Positions 1 through 7,480 of a DNA stretch of 64,000 bases are shown piece by piece (the stretch's first letter is position 1; every line of letters starts with the position of its first letter). Where the stretch lies: assembly GCA_019634165.1 (NCBI GenBank), contig JAHQVT010000008.1:1-64000 (forward strand). The letters are read 5' to 3'. The notes beneath the pieces are model-generated. The model was not told where the DNA came from. It was given only the letters and a program-made list of their open reading frames with translations, and did no database searches. Position numbers and translations under genes: made by a program. This stretch comes from Rhodospirillales bacterium. Its GTDB lineage: Bacteria > Pseudomonadota > Alphaproteobacteria > Rhodospirillales > Thalassospiraceae.

Positions 1-326
1 TGGCGGCGAAAACCAAAGAACAGGGTGCTGATCCATTCTGATCAGGGCTCCCAATATACCAGCATCGACTGGGCCGCTTTCCTTCGACAGCACAATCTGG
101 AACATAGTATGAGCCGCCGCGGGAACTGTCATGACAATGCTATGCTGTTGCCGAAAGTTTCTTCAACTTGCTTAAACGCGAACGCATCCGCCGCAGGGTC
201 TATAAATCACGGGATGAGGCACGTCAGGATGTCTTCGATTACATAGAAATGTTCTATAATCCGAAACGCAAACATAGTACCAACGGGATGTTGTCACCCG
301 TCGAATTCGAAAGACGACAAATCTGA
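1..326 (+). pseudogene. IS3-family transposase OrfB, 3' end, frameshifted
   Basis: This is the C-terminal part of an rve-type DDE transposase (IS3 family OrfB), which acts on its own IS ends. Coding runs from the window edge through HSDQGSQYTS, which holds a catalytic Asp, and then SMSRRGNCHDNA. After that the frame is lost. The expected continuation (AESFFNLLKRERIRRRVYKS, then IEMFYNPKRKHS and LSPVEFERRQI) is intact in another frame and ends in TGA at 324-326. The break is a 5-base tandem duplication, ATGCT at 137-141 repeated at 142-146. The last DDE-box Glu (in AESFF) is therefore out of frame and the enzyme should be dead. The 5' part lies outside the window. Family assignment is sure; the subgroup is not. 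Confidence 0.9.
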
Positions 327-330
327 TCAA

Positions 331-361
331 ACCGGGTGTCTACAATTCCAGGGGCTATTCA
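331..361 (+). repeat. Right terminal inverted repeat of the IS3-family element
   Basis: Just after the transposase stop, the sequence ends in GGGGCTATTCA at 361. Its reverse complement, TGAATAGCCCC followed by TAGACA at offset 20, has the form of IS3-family termini. The same 11 bases and the same TAGACA at the same offset occur at 3593. I therefore place the IS right end at 361. No target duplication can be verified because the left end is outside the window. Confidence 0.7.
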
Positions 362-433
362 GTTATGGAGCACGATGATAGCACAAAACTGTGCTGTGCT
401 GCTGGCGCTTGGTTCCACGTTTAGGGAGGATGG

Positions 434-685
434 TTAGATAGCGAAGCCCGCCTTCTTAAGTAGTTTTAGCACCTTGCTACTTTGTTCCATGAGTTTTGCG
501 ACCTTTTCGTTTTCTGAGGTAGCATTTCGAACATCGGCGAGGTTTTGTCGAAGGTCTGCGAGCTCCTCATCTGTGAAAGTCTCCTTGAGATCAAAGTGAT
601 TGAGCGGCGTTAGTGCGGTGAGATCATCGATGATATCACCAATCTCGTTGCCGTAGTCATTACGTATGTCAGCTAGTCTAACCAT
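434..685 (-). CDS. Small hypothetical protein
   Basis: This is an 83-aa acidic, probably cytoplasmic and helical protein with no signal peptide or membrane segment, and I do not recognise its family. It is the last gene of a leftward run (nuclease, two membrane proteins, lipoprotein-like protein, this gene). It starts 14 bases after the stop of the upstream gene, with a purine-rich stretch (GAGAGGAAGAG) before the ATG. The Leu/Lys-rich C-terminus could form an amphipathic helix. Its function is unknown; conservation of the neighbourhood would be the only clue. Confidence 0.6.
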   Translation of the reverse strand: MVRLADIRNDYGNEIGDIIDDLTALTPLNHFDLKETFTDEELADLRQNLADVRNATSENEKVAKLMEQSSKVLKLLKKAGFAI

Positions 686-699
686 GTATCTCTTCCTCT

Positions 700-1257
700 C
701 TAACTTTGTTGGGTAAGTGCGATTGCTTCATCTATGAGGCCGGAGATATCGGGCAGCGGAACGAGATCTTTCATCGTCTCAATGATCTCGGATCGTGCGG
801 TTCCAACTTGCCTGGCCGACGCCAGAAGTTTGGTGATTTCATCATTGGCAGTTTTCACAGTGGCGGTATTTTTCTGAACTGTTGCTTTTGTCTCGGCAAT
901 CTTTTGATCGATTAGTTCATGTGCCTTTTCAAATACGATGAGTACAATACCCGATACTTCTTGGCGCTGATCATCATTTAGAGGAGTGCCTGCGGCGACG
1001 CCACGCTTCGCTCGAACTGAATCCTCAGCTGCATCGTGGATATGAGAAAACTCAGCCTGTACGGCTAAGCGTAGTGACTGGCGGTACGCATCCAAGATTG
1101 TCTCGGTATCAGCACTCAGACGCTGGACACCAATTGAAACAGCTGAGTTAGCCGATTCTGCTCCAATAGGTATATTAGCGCACGCAGATGTGAAGGTCAT
1201 TGAGGCAATCGCCACGGATTTAACCGTAATGGAACGCATCCTTGATTGTGTGAACAT
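700..1257 (-). CDS. Predicted exported lipoprotein-like protein, coiled-coil
   Basis: This is a 185-aa protein with an N-terminal export signal ending at TSACANIP. The Cys could be a lipid attachment site, although the lipobox is weak because it lacks Leu at -3. The body is almost entirely helical and coiled-coil-like: residues about 95-165 are rich in Ala, Glu, Lys and Thr, with runs such as TKATVQKNTATVKTANDE. No catalytic motif is visible. It lies between the small hypothetical gene and two small membrane-protein genes in the same direction, so it probably works at the envelope with them and with the secreted nuclease. An alternative start is Met7. Confidence 0.65.
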   Translation of the reverse strand: MFTQSRMRSITVKSVAIASMTFTSACANIPIGAESANSAVSIGVQRLSADTETILDAYRQSLRLAVQAEFSHIHDAAEDSVRAKRGVAAGTPLNDDQRQEVSGIVLIVFEKAHELIDQKIAETKATVQKNTATVKTANDEITKLLASARQVGTARSEIIETMKDLVPLPDISGLIDEAIALTQQS

Positions 1258-1275
1258 TTAGGTCCCCCTTTGTGC

Positions 1276-1653
1276 CTATTTTTCTTGAACTGGTGGAGGT
1301 GTAGCCGACTTCGGTTTTGGTGTTTCATCTGATCTCGCTGCGTTTTGAGCGATCTTAGATCCGACATATCCTCCAGCACTGATACCTAGTAGCCCGAAGA
1401 TGTCCGTGCCAACCGTAGGGAATGTGCCTTGTTCCAAGATCATGAACAAAAGCCCAGTAGAGATGACGAAAGTGAAGATGAGGAACTGAAAGCGAGATAA
1501 GCTTGCCTTTCCATTGGACTCGCTAATCAAGTACTGAAGATCAATGCCGCCTTCACCTTGACCTTTGAGGACTTTGAATATGATGACCGCGCCAAGGGTC
1601 GCAAGGAATACGACGCCTACCCAGCCTGCGATTTCTTGTTGAAGACCAGTCAT
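1276..1653 (-). CDS. Small membrane protein, paralogue of the next gene upstream
   Basis: This is a 125-aa protein with about three hydrophobic segments: residues about 9-30, 55-75 and 83-100, the last ending in GLLGISAGGYVGSKI. A Pro-rich soluble tail follows (SATPPPVQEK). Its centre aligns by eye with the neighbouring 115-aa protein: both have a soluble loop with LSxxRxQxL, a hydrophobic stretch, a TFP motif, and then a terminal GISAGGY/GVSNAGY module. The pair look like diverged duplicates that form a membrane complex. The family is unknown. The gene is transcribed with the nuclease and lipoprotein-like genes; the paralogue stop is 3 bases upstream of its ATG. Confidence 0.65.
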   Translation of the reverse strand: MTGLQQEIAGWVGVVFLATLGAVIIFKVLKGQGEGGIDLQYLISESNGKASLSRFQFLIFTFVISTGLLFMILEQGTFPTVGTDIFGLLGISAGGYVGSKIAQNAARSDETPKPKSATPPPVQEK

Positions 1654-1656
1654 GAT

Positions 1657-2004
1657 TTATTTCCCTCTTAATCCTAAGCCGAAAATGTTCTGTAGTAGGC
1701 CACGGGAATAAAGCTTCCCTCCAAGATAGCCAGCATTGCTAACCCCCAAGACGATGAGTAGTTCAGTCGGGACAGGTGGAAATGTAGTTAGATCGTCGGC
1801 ACCGATTATTTTGGAGTAATAAGAGAGTGCGCCAATCAACGTAACGACTAGTAGCTGAAGTCGACCTGGGCTGAGCGTATTCGTTTCCTTGTCGTGTATG
1901 AGGCCAGAGAGAGTTATTTGGCCCACAAACATTTTGACCGCGACGATCGAGATCAACGCGACAACAAATCCAATCACTATGACTTTTCCGATAAGAGCGA
2001 GCAT
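1657..2004 (-). CDS. Small membrane protein, paralogue of its neighbour
   Basis: This is a 115-aa protein with an N-terminal hydrophobic segment (about 4-26), a middle one (about 50-63) and a C-terminal one (about 82-97, including LLIVLGVSNAGYLGGKLY). The loop NTLSPGRLQLLVVTLIGALS matches KASLSRFQFLIFTFVISTGL of the next protein in position and pattern. It lies 7 bases downstream of the secreted nuclease gene, so co-transcription is likely. No enzymatic motif is visible. It might be an envelope partner, immunity or channel component for the nuclease, but nothing in the sequence proves this. Confidence 0.65.
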   Translation of the reverse strand: MLALIGKVIVIGFVVALISIVAVKMFVGQITLSGLIHDKETNTLSPGRLQLLVVTLIGALSYYSKIIGADDLTTFPPVPTELLIVLGVSNAGYLGGKLYSRGLLQNIFGLGLRGK

Positions 2005-2011
2005 TTAAATC

Positions 2012-2815
2012 CTATGGGTTGCAACCTAATTCAGATCTTAGTTTGGAAGGCTGTGTTTCTAGGGCATCCTGCTTGTTCGCCGAAAGGCCGTGAAAGAAAT
2101 TGAGGCCGGAACGTTGTTCGACTGTCCGGATGCTGGCTACAAAATCCTCGCTGCAGTAATCAGCCTTTCGAGATGTTTCCTGATCAAACATGAATGCTGC
2201 GGACCGGATTTCTTCGGAGTCCTGTATCGAGATGATTTTCCAGTAACCACTCGGTATCTTGTGATGCTCGTCCGCACCGGGCATCGATGGCATATCGCGT
2301 TCATACAGAGGTCCTGTCATAACAAAGACTGCATCTACGCTCGATGACTTCGCGAGTGCCCGAATCACTGTTTCCAAATCCACCCAAGGACCTTGGTTCA
2401 GAGTGCTCTTCTGCGGGGTAATGTTCGAAAGATAATTTGTCGTTTCCCAATACCGCGTTGATGTAAAGCTTGCGAGCGGAACTTGGTGGCCTCGATCTAT
2501 CTTGAGTTCTGCCCACGCGCCCTTATAGTCTTTTGGTTCTAAGGTTTCTTCGTCGGCCAATGCAGGGTCTGACTTCCAGTTTCGCTCCGCCGTTGATCCA
2601 ATTGTTTCTTCGGAGATCTTGTACGCAGCCCAGTCCGCAAACTTTGTTTCGTCATTTGAACTTAGAATGTAAATCTCGCGAATTACGAGATCATTGGTTC
2701 CGGGGGAACCTTCTGGGCACCCGAAGAGGCAATGGGGCGCATGGATTTCTTGGGCAGAAACCGGGGCGCCGGAAATAGCGATTGCTAGTGTCGCAAGGGT
2801 TAAGCGATCAGGCAT
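2012..2815 (-). CDS. Secreted DNA/RNA non-specific endonuclease (NUC1/Serratia-nuclease type)
   Basis: This 267-aa protein has a cleavable signal peptide (MPDRLTLATLAIAISGAPVSAQ). The DRGHQVPLASF motif matches the DRGH active site of the beta-beta-alpha metal nucleases, with the general-base His. It is followed by YLSNITPQKSTLNQGPW, which supplies the conserved Asn metal ligand, and later TGPLYE. Members of this family cut both DNA and RNA with Mg2+, usually outside the cytoplasm. Cysteines near both ends may form disulphides, as expected after export. It is the first gene of a leftward operon with two membrane proteins and a lipoprotein-like protein. Nutrient scavenging, competition or barrier to incoming DNA are all possible roles. 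Confidence 0.88.
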   Translation of the reverse strand: MPDRLTLATLAIAISGAPVSAQEIHAPHCLFGCPEGSPGTNDLVIREIYILSSNDETKFADWAAYKISEETIGSTAERNWKSDPALADEETLEPKDYKGAWAELKIDRGHQVPLASFTSTRYWETTNYLSNITPQKSTLNQGPWVDLETVIRALAKSSSVDAVFVMTGPLYERDMPSMPGADEHHKIPSGYWKIISIQDSEEIRSAAFMFDQETSRKADYCSEDFVASIRTVEQRSGLNFFHGLSANKQDALETQPSKLRSELGCNP

Positions 2816-3206
2816 TTTGAAAATCCAAGAAATTGGGAGCGACAGACAATTTTTAAGAGTAGTTATTGAAGTGTTGTATACACATAATGGATAAAAAGTG
2901 GAGTCATTTTCTCGTTAGGATAGAATTTTAGGTTGCTAGGTTAAGGTGAAATATGGCTGGGGTAGGGGTGTCGGTCGCGGAAGAAAGATGCGATGACTGC
3001 CCCTGAATAGGGACTAACCTCGGGCCTGTTTTGGGCTTTCTGAGCCGATTCTCAATGTTATTCTGCGCATACATGACCCAGCAGATTGTAGCCCCATCTA
3101 AGTGCTTCAGGTTGCTCTCAACTCATGGTGACGTATGCTTTGCACGGTTCAAATGGATTTGAGCTAGGAAGCTGGCGCTTGTTTGTTAACGGTTGAGAGT
3201 TTTGTG
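2816..3206. other. Intergenic region upstream of the nuclease operon
   Basis: This stretch of about 390 bases holds no supported gene. The part next to 2815 is AT-rich and should contain the promoter of the leftward nuclease operon, but I could not assign clear -35/-10 boxes. From about 3070 onward the sequence is homologous to 5365-5560, the segment between umuD and the recombinase, and marks the left part of the degenerate duplicated recombinase module. Confidence 0.5.
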
Positions 3207-3560
3207 TTACAGTGATCCTGTGTTGTTGCAAAAATCACTTTCAATGTAATCGGCAGAATTTTGCCGCTTTAACTGTGTCTTCGTTTGGAAAGAAACTATC
3301 GCAGGGAAGTCAAAGTTCGCAGTGCATGTACGCAGGCGATCCGACCTGTTTCCAGCTTTGTTGGCAACGACTGTAAGCTTGAGAATGACTTGGCGTAACA
3401 GCTTTACCGCGCTAGGATCACGAGACCATACAGCAAGTTTGGCCACCAGATTTTGGTGGTGTTTAACAATGGTATCCAGTTTTTTCGGAGAAGCATTGTC
3501 TGCAATCGCCCGCTTATGCTGGGCGAGGTCGAGTTTTGTTCGTTGGATCTGTTCAGCTTT
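3070..3560. repeat. Diverged copy of the umuD-recombinase junction (second copy at about 5365-5905)
   Basis: About 490 bases here match 5365-5905 with many substitutions and some indels. Shared stretches include CTAAGTGCTTCAG, the GGAAGCTGGCG segment, GGCAGAATTTTGCCG and most of the recombinase 3' coding end. Similarity stops abruptly at 3560, in the middle of the recombinase reading frame, about 33 bases before a solitary IS end. It is best read as the remnant of a related recombinase module, either an older duplication or another element. Confidence 0.8.
3207..3560 (-). pseudogene. Truncated 3' fragment of a large serine recombinase
   Basis: The frame reads KAEQIQRTKLDLAQHKRAIA, continues through HHQNLVAKLAVWSRDPSAV, and then DRLRTCTANFDFPAIVS. 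It is nearly identical in pattern to the last 115 or so codons of the intact recombinase gene at 5613-7259. The resolvase and zinc-ribbon domains are missing, because homology ends at 3560. The C-terminus is extended by about 22 residues relative to the intact copy. It cannot be catalytic. The conserved amino acids despite silent changes suggest it was once a separate functional gene and not a very recent copy. Confidence 0.85.
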
Positions 3561-3592
3561 GGGGAAAGCCCTCCCCTTACTCTAGGGTCAAG

Positions 3593-3626
3593 TGAATAGC
3601 CCCGCCTTTTCTAGACATCCTGCGGG
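3593..3626 (+). repeat. Solitary IS3-type left terminal repeat
   Basis: TGAATAGCCCC followed by TAGACA at offset 20 matches the inverse of the IS end at 331-361. It is oriented as a left end, but no IS body follows: the umuC gene ends at 3644. It is the scar of an IS3-family insertion whose interior has been lost, and it may have caused the truncation of the recombinase copy at 3560. No target duplication is visible. Confidence 0.6.
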
Positions 3627-3643
3627 TTTAGTTATTCCGATGG

Positions 3644-4903
3644 CTACTTGATTGACGGAATGTCCGTCCAACGGGTGGTATAGCAAGGTGAGCGATTGCT
3701 TGCTGTCATGTACCAGTCGGGTTTTTGTTGATTGCCCAGCCGACCAATTGTGACAGTCTCTTTGCCAAATCGGTTCTCTATCTGATCAAGCGCTGCCATC
3801 AGAGTATTATCGGTGGTGTAAAGAGGCGTTAGCAGGTCTTGCGGAGCTTTTGAAGAAGGGCACAAGTCCATCATCAGGATACCTGCTTTTTTTACGCTCA
3901 TACCATCGCGCCATATTCGGTCAAGGTTTTGGGAAATGCTCTTTGAGAGTATTCTTGTGTCGTTTGTATGTGGAACAAGCCCAACATCGCGGCCTTTTGA
4001 AAACTGCGGTTGGTTAGGCTTGAAACGATTGCTCAGGACATATATCTGAAACCGACCAGCAACAAGATCAAAGCGTCGCAGCTTTTTGCAAGCACGTGCA
4101 CCGAAGGTCAACAGAGCTTCCTTCAGTGTTTCTACGTCGGTCACTTCTTTGCCAAAAGATCTGGAAACACACACGGTTTCCCTTTGTTCCGGACTGTCAT
4201 CAAAATCGATGCAACGCAGGCCGCGAAGCTCCAAAACGGTCTTGAGCCCCCCGACAGTCATCATGTTTCGGGCGTTACGGTCAGGCATATCTCGAAGTTG
4301 CTTGGCCGTCGTGACCCCAATACTGGCAAGTTTGCGCGAGAGTTGTCGGCCAATGCCCCAAACGTCTTTTGTTGCGGTTCGTTCCAGTGCAAGGTCGATC
4401 CACTTTGGGGTGTTTAGCACAAGGCATCCGTCTGCTTTGCTTGATTGTTTGGCCAACTTATTGGCAACTTTTGCAAGTGTCTTGGTTAGTGATATGCCGA
4501 TCCCAACTGGTATGCCTGTTTCGCGTAGGATTTTATACTTAAGTTCGCGGGCCCATTCAGAGTGATTAATCACCAGTCGATCAAGATCAACAAAGATCTC
4601 ATCAATTGAGTAGATTGTGCTCTCAGGAGCACTATCAGTGACTATCGTCATGACCCGTTGGCTGATATCCCCATAAAGAGCGTAGTTGCTTGATTTGACG
4701 ACGACGTTGTGATGACGAACAAGGTCGAGGATTTGAAATAGGGGTTGGCCCATTTTGATCCCTAGAGCTTTCGCCTCGTTGCTTCGGGCAATGGCACAGC
4801 CGTCATTGTTACTAAGAACGATCACTGGTCGATTGCGCAAGCTCGGATCAAACAGACGTTCACAACTGACATAGAAGTTGTTGCAATCAACAAGGCCGAT
4901 CAT
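3644..4903 (-). CDS. umuC: Y-family DNA polymerase V catalytic subunit UmuC
   Basis: This 419-aa protein of standard length is an error-prone translesion polymerase that works with cleaved UmuD. The N-terminal palm begins [18 protein letters not shown], with the first catalytic Asp in VDCNNFY. The second carboxylate motif is [10 protein letters not shown]. The helix-hairpin-helix region follows ([18 protein letters not shown]), then the little-finger domain and a C-terminus ending [12 protein letters not shown]. It starts 1 base after the umuD stop, so the two form an operon. Mobile umuDC pairs on plasmids and ICEs are well known, and this pair sits beside the recombinase of the island, probably under SOS control through the site at the umuD start. 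Confidence 0.95.
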   Translation of the reverse strand: MIGLVDCNNFYVSCERLFDPSLRNRPVIVLSNNDGCAIARSNEAKALGIKMGQPLFQILDLVRHHNVVVKSSNYALYGDISQRVMTIVTDSAPESTIYSIDEIFVDLDRLVINHSEWARELKYKILRETGIPVGIGISLTKTLAKVANKLAKQSSKADGCLVLNTPKWIDLALERTATKDVWGIGRQLSRKLASIGVTTAKQLRDMPDRNARNMMTVGGLKTVLELRGLRCIDFDDSPEQRETVCVSRSFGKEVTDVETLKEALLTFGARACKKLRRFDLVAGRFQIYVLSNRFKPNQPQFSKGRDVGLVPHTNDTRILSKSISQNLDRIWRDGMSVKKAGILMMDLCPSSKAPQDLLTPLYTTDNTLMAALDQIENRFGKETVTIGRLGNQQKPDWYMTASNRSPCYTTRWTDIPSIK

Positions 4904-4904
4904 T

Positions 4905-5318
4905 TTACGACGGCCAGTGAAGGTTTATTAGTACGACACCCCAAATTTCCGTGCCATCTGAACAAGGTAGGCGAGGATAATCAGGGTTTTCCGGTTCAAG
5001 CCAAGCATCGTTAGCTGATTGGTGTAGACGCTTGACTGTTAGTTCACCGTCATAAATTGCAATTACAATGTGACCGTTGCGAGGTGCAATGGCACGGTCT
5101 ACGACAAGCAGATCACCGTCACGCATGAGCGGATACATGCTGTCGCCTTGTAAGCGAAAAAAGAAAGTTGCCGACGGATGCTCTATAAACTCGTTCAGGT
5201 CGAGGGACCTGTCGGTATAGTCCTCGGCAGGCGATGGAAATCCTGCAGGCAAGCGCGCCAGAGCAAGTGGCCTGGGTATAAAGCTCAGAGGGGCATATTT
5301 GGTGAAAAAATGGAACAT
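4905..5318 (-). CDS. umuD: UmuD-type S24 peptidase, pol V regulatory subunit
   Basis: This is a 137-aa protein if translation begins at the ATG at 5318 ([17 protein letters not shown]). It has the self-cleavage site region [10 protein letters not shown], the catalytic Ser in QGDSMYPLM and the catalytic Lys in LTVKRLHQ. RecA-stimulated removal of the N-terminus makes UmuD', which activates UmuC. The frame stays open upstream, but the added residues do not resemble UmuD, and the chosen ATG gives the usual family length. No Shine-Dalgarno is visible; the start overlaps an SOS box and may be leaderless. Confidence 0.93.
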   Translation of the reverse strand: MFHFFTKYAPLSFIPRPLALARLPAGFPSPAEDYTDRSLDLNEFIEHPSATFFFRLQGDSMYPLMRDGDLLVVDRAIAPRNGHIVIAIYDGELTVKRLHQSANDAWLEPENPDYPRLPCSDGTEIWGVVLINLHWPS

Positions 5319-5354
5319 AACAGGAACATTGTGCCAGATAGGCGTAATGTCAAT
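5313..5354 (-). promoter_or_regulatory. SOS (LexA) box and promoter overlapping the umuD start codon
   Basis: On the coding strand, GTTC-N7-GTTC (5327 to 5313) matches the direct-repeat LexA site of Alphaproteobacteria, and the umuD ATG falls inside the N7 spacer and second repeat. Upstream is an exact TTGACA (5354 to 5349) with a weak -10 (AATGTT, 5330 to 5325, 18-base spacing). Transcription would begin at or very near the ATG. LexA bound here would block initiation. The site match is seen directly; the mode of control is inferred. Confidence 0.65.
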
Positions 5355-5612
5355 GTTCTTCTGTCTATCTATGGGCCACAGCAGATTGATCTCGGCTAAG
5401 TGCTTCAGATTCTTCCCAACTCCTTGGAGCGCATGTTCTGTACGGTTCAATTGGATATGGGGTAGGAAGCTGGCGTTTGTTCGTTAATCGCTGCGAGTCT
5501 TGGATTACTTGATACTAGGTTGAGCCAATTCGGATGATTTTTGCACGCCTGCGATACTGTGTTGTCGCCAAAATGACTTTGCAATTTGACAGGCAGAATT
5601 TTGCCGTTTTAC
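5319..5612. other. Intergenic region between recombinase and umuD
   Basis: About 290 bases hold the umuD promoter (near 5350) and the section shared with 3070-3206. GTTC-N6-GTTC occurs near 5435 on the + strand, but its spacing is wrong for an alphaproteobacterial LexA site. No gene or terminator is supported. Confidence 0.4.
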
Positions 5613-7259
5613 CTATGTCTTCGTTGGGGAGGAAACTATTGCTGGGAAGTCAAAGTCAGCAGTGCATGTACGCAGGCGATCCGACTTGTTTCCAGCTTTA
5701 TTGGTAACGATTGTAAGTTTGAGAATGACCTGACGTAACAGGTTTACCGCGCTAGGATCACGAGACCATATAGCAAGCCTGGCCACCAGATTTTGGTGGT
5801 GTTTAACAATGGAATCCAGTTTTTTCGGAGAGGCAGTGTCTGCAATCGCCCGCTTATGCTGGGAGATGTCGAGTTTCGTTCGTTGGATCTGTTCGGCTTT
5901 GTCGTCAAAAAATGCGCGTATCTCATTTGAACGGGCATCGGGACCAAGAGCGTCGATAACCTTGTTCATGCCAGCACGCAAATTTTCAAGTTGCGTTGTG
6001 AGGCGTGTTATTTCCTGAGTGTGATGAGCTCGAATGTTGCGCAGTTCAGCACCTTCAAAATGCTCAATAATCTTCACTTCATCAAGATTCGCTATGGCAT
6101 CCAAAACAAGCCTGATGACTTCGTCATAATGCAGGTTTCGGTTCGCGCATCCTTTAACAGGGCAGGAATAATGCTTTGCGTAAGTCGCAGTGATCTTCTG
6201 ATCATGCTCGCCGCAATAGAGCTTTCCGCCGAATATCGCATTGGCGCGTTTATTACCCACGGCCTGATTACGTCGCCATTCTTTGGAGCGACGGATTGAT
6301 TTGTCGCGTCTTTCCTCGTCGGTCATGACAGCGGGTATTAGCTTGCGCTGCATGTACATGCTGGAGCGTTCATCCAGTGCCTTTTGAACCTTGAGGAAGG
6401 TTTCTTCTTTGAGGATGGCGAGTTCAGGAATTGGAACGGTTATCCATTCCTTGTCAGGTCGAACAATAGACAATCGTTTCCCGTTTTCAGGATGCTTCCG
6501 ATACTGCAGCTTGTTGAAAGTGACAAAGCCGTTATAGAGGGTTTGGCGCAGCATCCCGGTTTGCCGGACAAATGATCCGACAAGGCTTGATGGTGCCCAT
6601 TTACCGCCTTTGGGAGAATCTATACCTTGGCGATTGAGGTCATCGCAAATGTGTTTGAGCTTCCGGCCTTCGGCATAGTACTCAAAAATCTCCCGGATGA
6701 TTGCGGCTTGCTCTTCGTTGACTTTGCGCTTGCCGCGAATGGGTTCGCCGAATTCGTCAAGCGCGTGAACGAGATCGTACCCGCAAAGCTGGCCGCCTGG
6801 TACGCCGCCACGCAGAACCGCAGCAACAACGCCTCTGTGTGTTTTGTCTGAAAGGTCTTTGAGGTAGAGAGCATTCATGGTGCTTTTCAGACCAATATGC
6901 AGCTCATTGATCAATCCATCACTGACGGTCTCAACCGGCACACCGAGGAACACCATTTTCTTGAAGAAGTTGGCGGTGTCGGCTTGATCGCGGCTGATCC
7001 GGCTTAGGTCTTCGGCAATCACACCTTCGAATTTACCATCCAGAGCAGCAACCAAAAGCGCGCCAATACCTGGGCGGTTCGCAAGATGGGAGCCCGATAT
7101 GCCTTCATCAAAAAATACATCAGCAACGTGATAGCCCTTTACGCTGCAATATTCGCGGCAGCGCCGGATCTGGTCTTGCGTGCTGGTTTCCTGTTTGTCG
7201 GTGGAGTGGCGGGCGTAGATTGCTACATGCACTGATTGTGTCCTCGAAGGTTGAATCAA
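5613..7259 (-). CDS. Large serine recombinase (site-specific integrase/resolvase family)
   Basis: This 548-aa protein catalyses cut-and-rejoin recombination between att sites through a 5'-phosphoserine link. The N-terminal resolvase domain (about 1-160) has nucleophile Ser19 in YARHSTDKQ, the Arg-containing motif EDLSRISRDQADTANFF, and GLKSTMNALYLKDLSDKT. A recombinase domain (about 165-330, HICDDLNRQGI) follows. Next come a zinc-ribbon (about 345-375, LYCGEHDQK then SCPVKGCANR) and a coiled-coil (about 405-470). The length is complete. It is divergent from the defence operon and upstream of umuDC. It could be the integrase of the island or a cargo inversion/excision enzyme. Its 3' end exists in a second broken copy at 3207-3560. 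Confidence 0.93.
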   Translation of the reverse strand: MIQPSRTQSVHVAIYARHSTDKQETSTQDQIRRCREYCSVKGYHVADVFFDEGISGSHLANRPGIGALLVAALDGKFEGVIAEDLSRISRDQADTANFFKKMVFLGVPVETVSDGLINELHIGLKSTMNALYLKDLSDKTHRGVVAAVLRGGVPGGQLCGYDLVHALDEFGEPIRGKRKVNEEQAAIIREIFEYYAEGRKLKHICDDLNRQGIDSPKGGKWAPSSLVGSFVRQTGMLRQTLYNGFVTFNKLQYRKHPENGKRLSIVRPDKEWITVPIPELAILKEETFLKVQKALDERSSMYMQRKLIPAVMTDEERRDKSIRRSKEWRRNQAVGNKRANAIFGGKLYCGEHDQKITATYAKHYSCPVKGCANRNLHYDEVIRLVLDAIANLDEVKIIEHFEGAELRNIRAHHTQEITRLTTQLENLRAGMNKVIDALGPDARSNEIRAFFDDKAEQIQRTKLDISQHKRAIADTASPKKLDSIVKHHQNLVARLAIWSRDPSAVNLLRQVILKLTIVTNKAGNKSDRLRTCTADFDFPAIVSSPTKT

Positions 7260-7353
7260 ATTGATTACCTTTCGGGGTTGCTCATGCGCAAGGGTAAAAC
7301 GCTGTCTTCTCGTAAGAATAGGTAATTAAGAAAATGCTGCAAATACAAGGCAC

Positions 7354-7433
7354 TGCATGTGATTGCATGAGAGTGCATAAGATTGCACGAAAATGCAAAA
7401 GAGTGCATGATGGTGCACGAAATGGCACAACTT
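7354..7433 (+). repeat. Eight direct repeats with an exact 10-bp period (TGCA-type units)
   Basis: Units begin at 7354, 7364, 7374, 7384, 7394, 7404, 7414 and 7424. The first seven begin TGCA (five TGCAT or TGCAC followed by purine-rich bases) and the eighth begins GGCAC. The last five bases vary but are rich in A and G. A period equal to one helical turn places every TGCA on the same face of the DNA, as expected for cooperative binding of a protein. It is not a coding repeat in any supported gene. Confidence 0.8.
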
Positions 7434-7460
7434 TCACCTGTCGTTCTGGGGGCAGGATAG

Positions 7461-7480
7461 GTTTGGTGGGCCCACCAAAC
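7461..7480. repeat. Perfect 20-bp palindrome
   Basis: GTTTGGTGGGCCCACCAAAC is its own reverse complement without a mismatch. It sits between the phased repeats and the defence operon start. Such symmetry suits a dimeric repressor operator or a serine recombinase crossover site. Which of the two applies cannot be decided from sequence. Confidence 0.75.

Noticed and set aside
5319-5450. Longer UmuD with 44 extra N-terminal residues
   Set aside because: The extra part has no UmuD/LexA similarity, overlaps the promoter and SOS box, and is homologous to the non-coding part of the second repeat copy.
7354-7433. CRISPR array
   Set aside because: The units are 10 bases long with no spacers; no cas genes are in the window.
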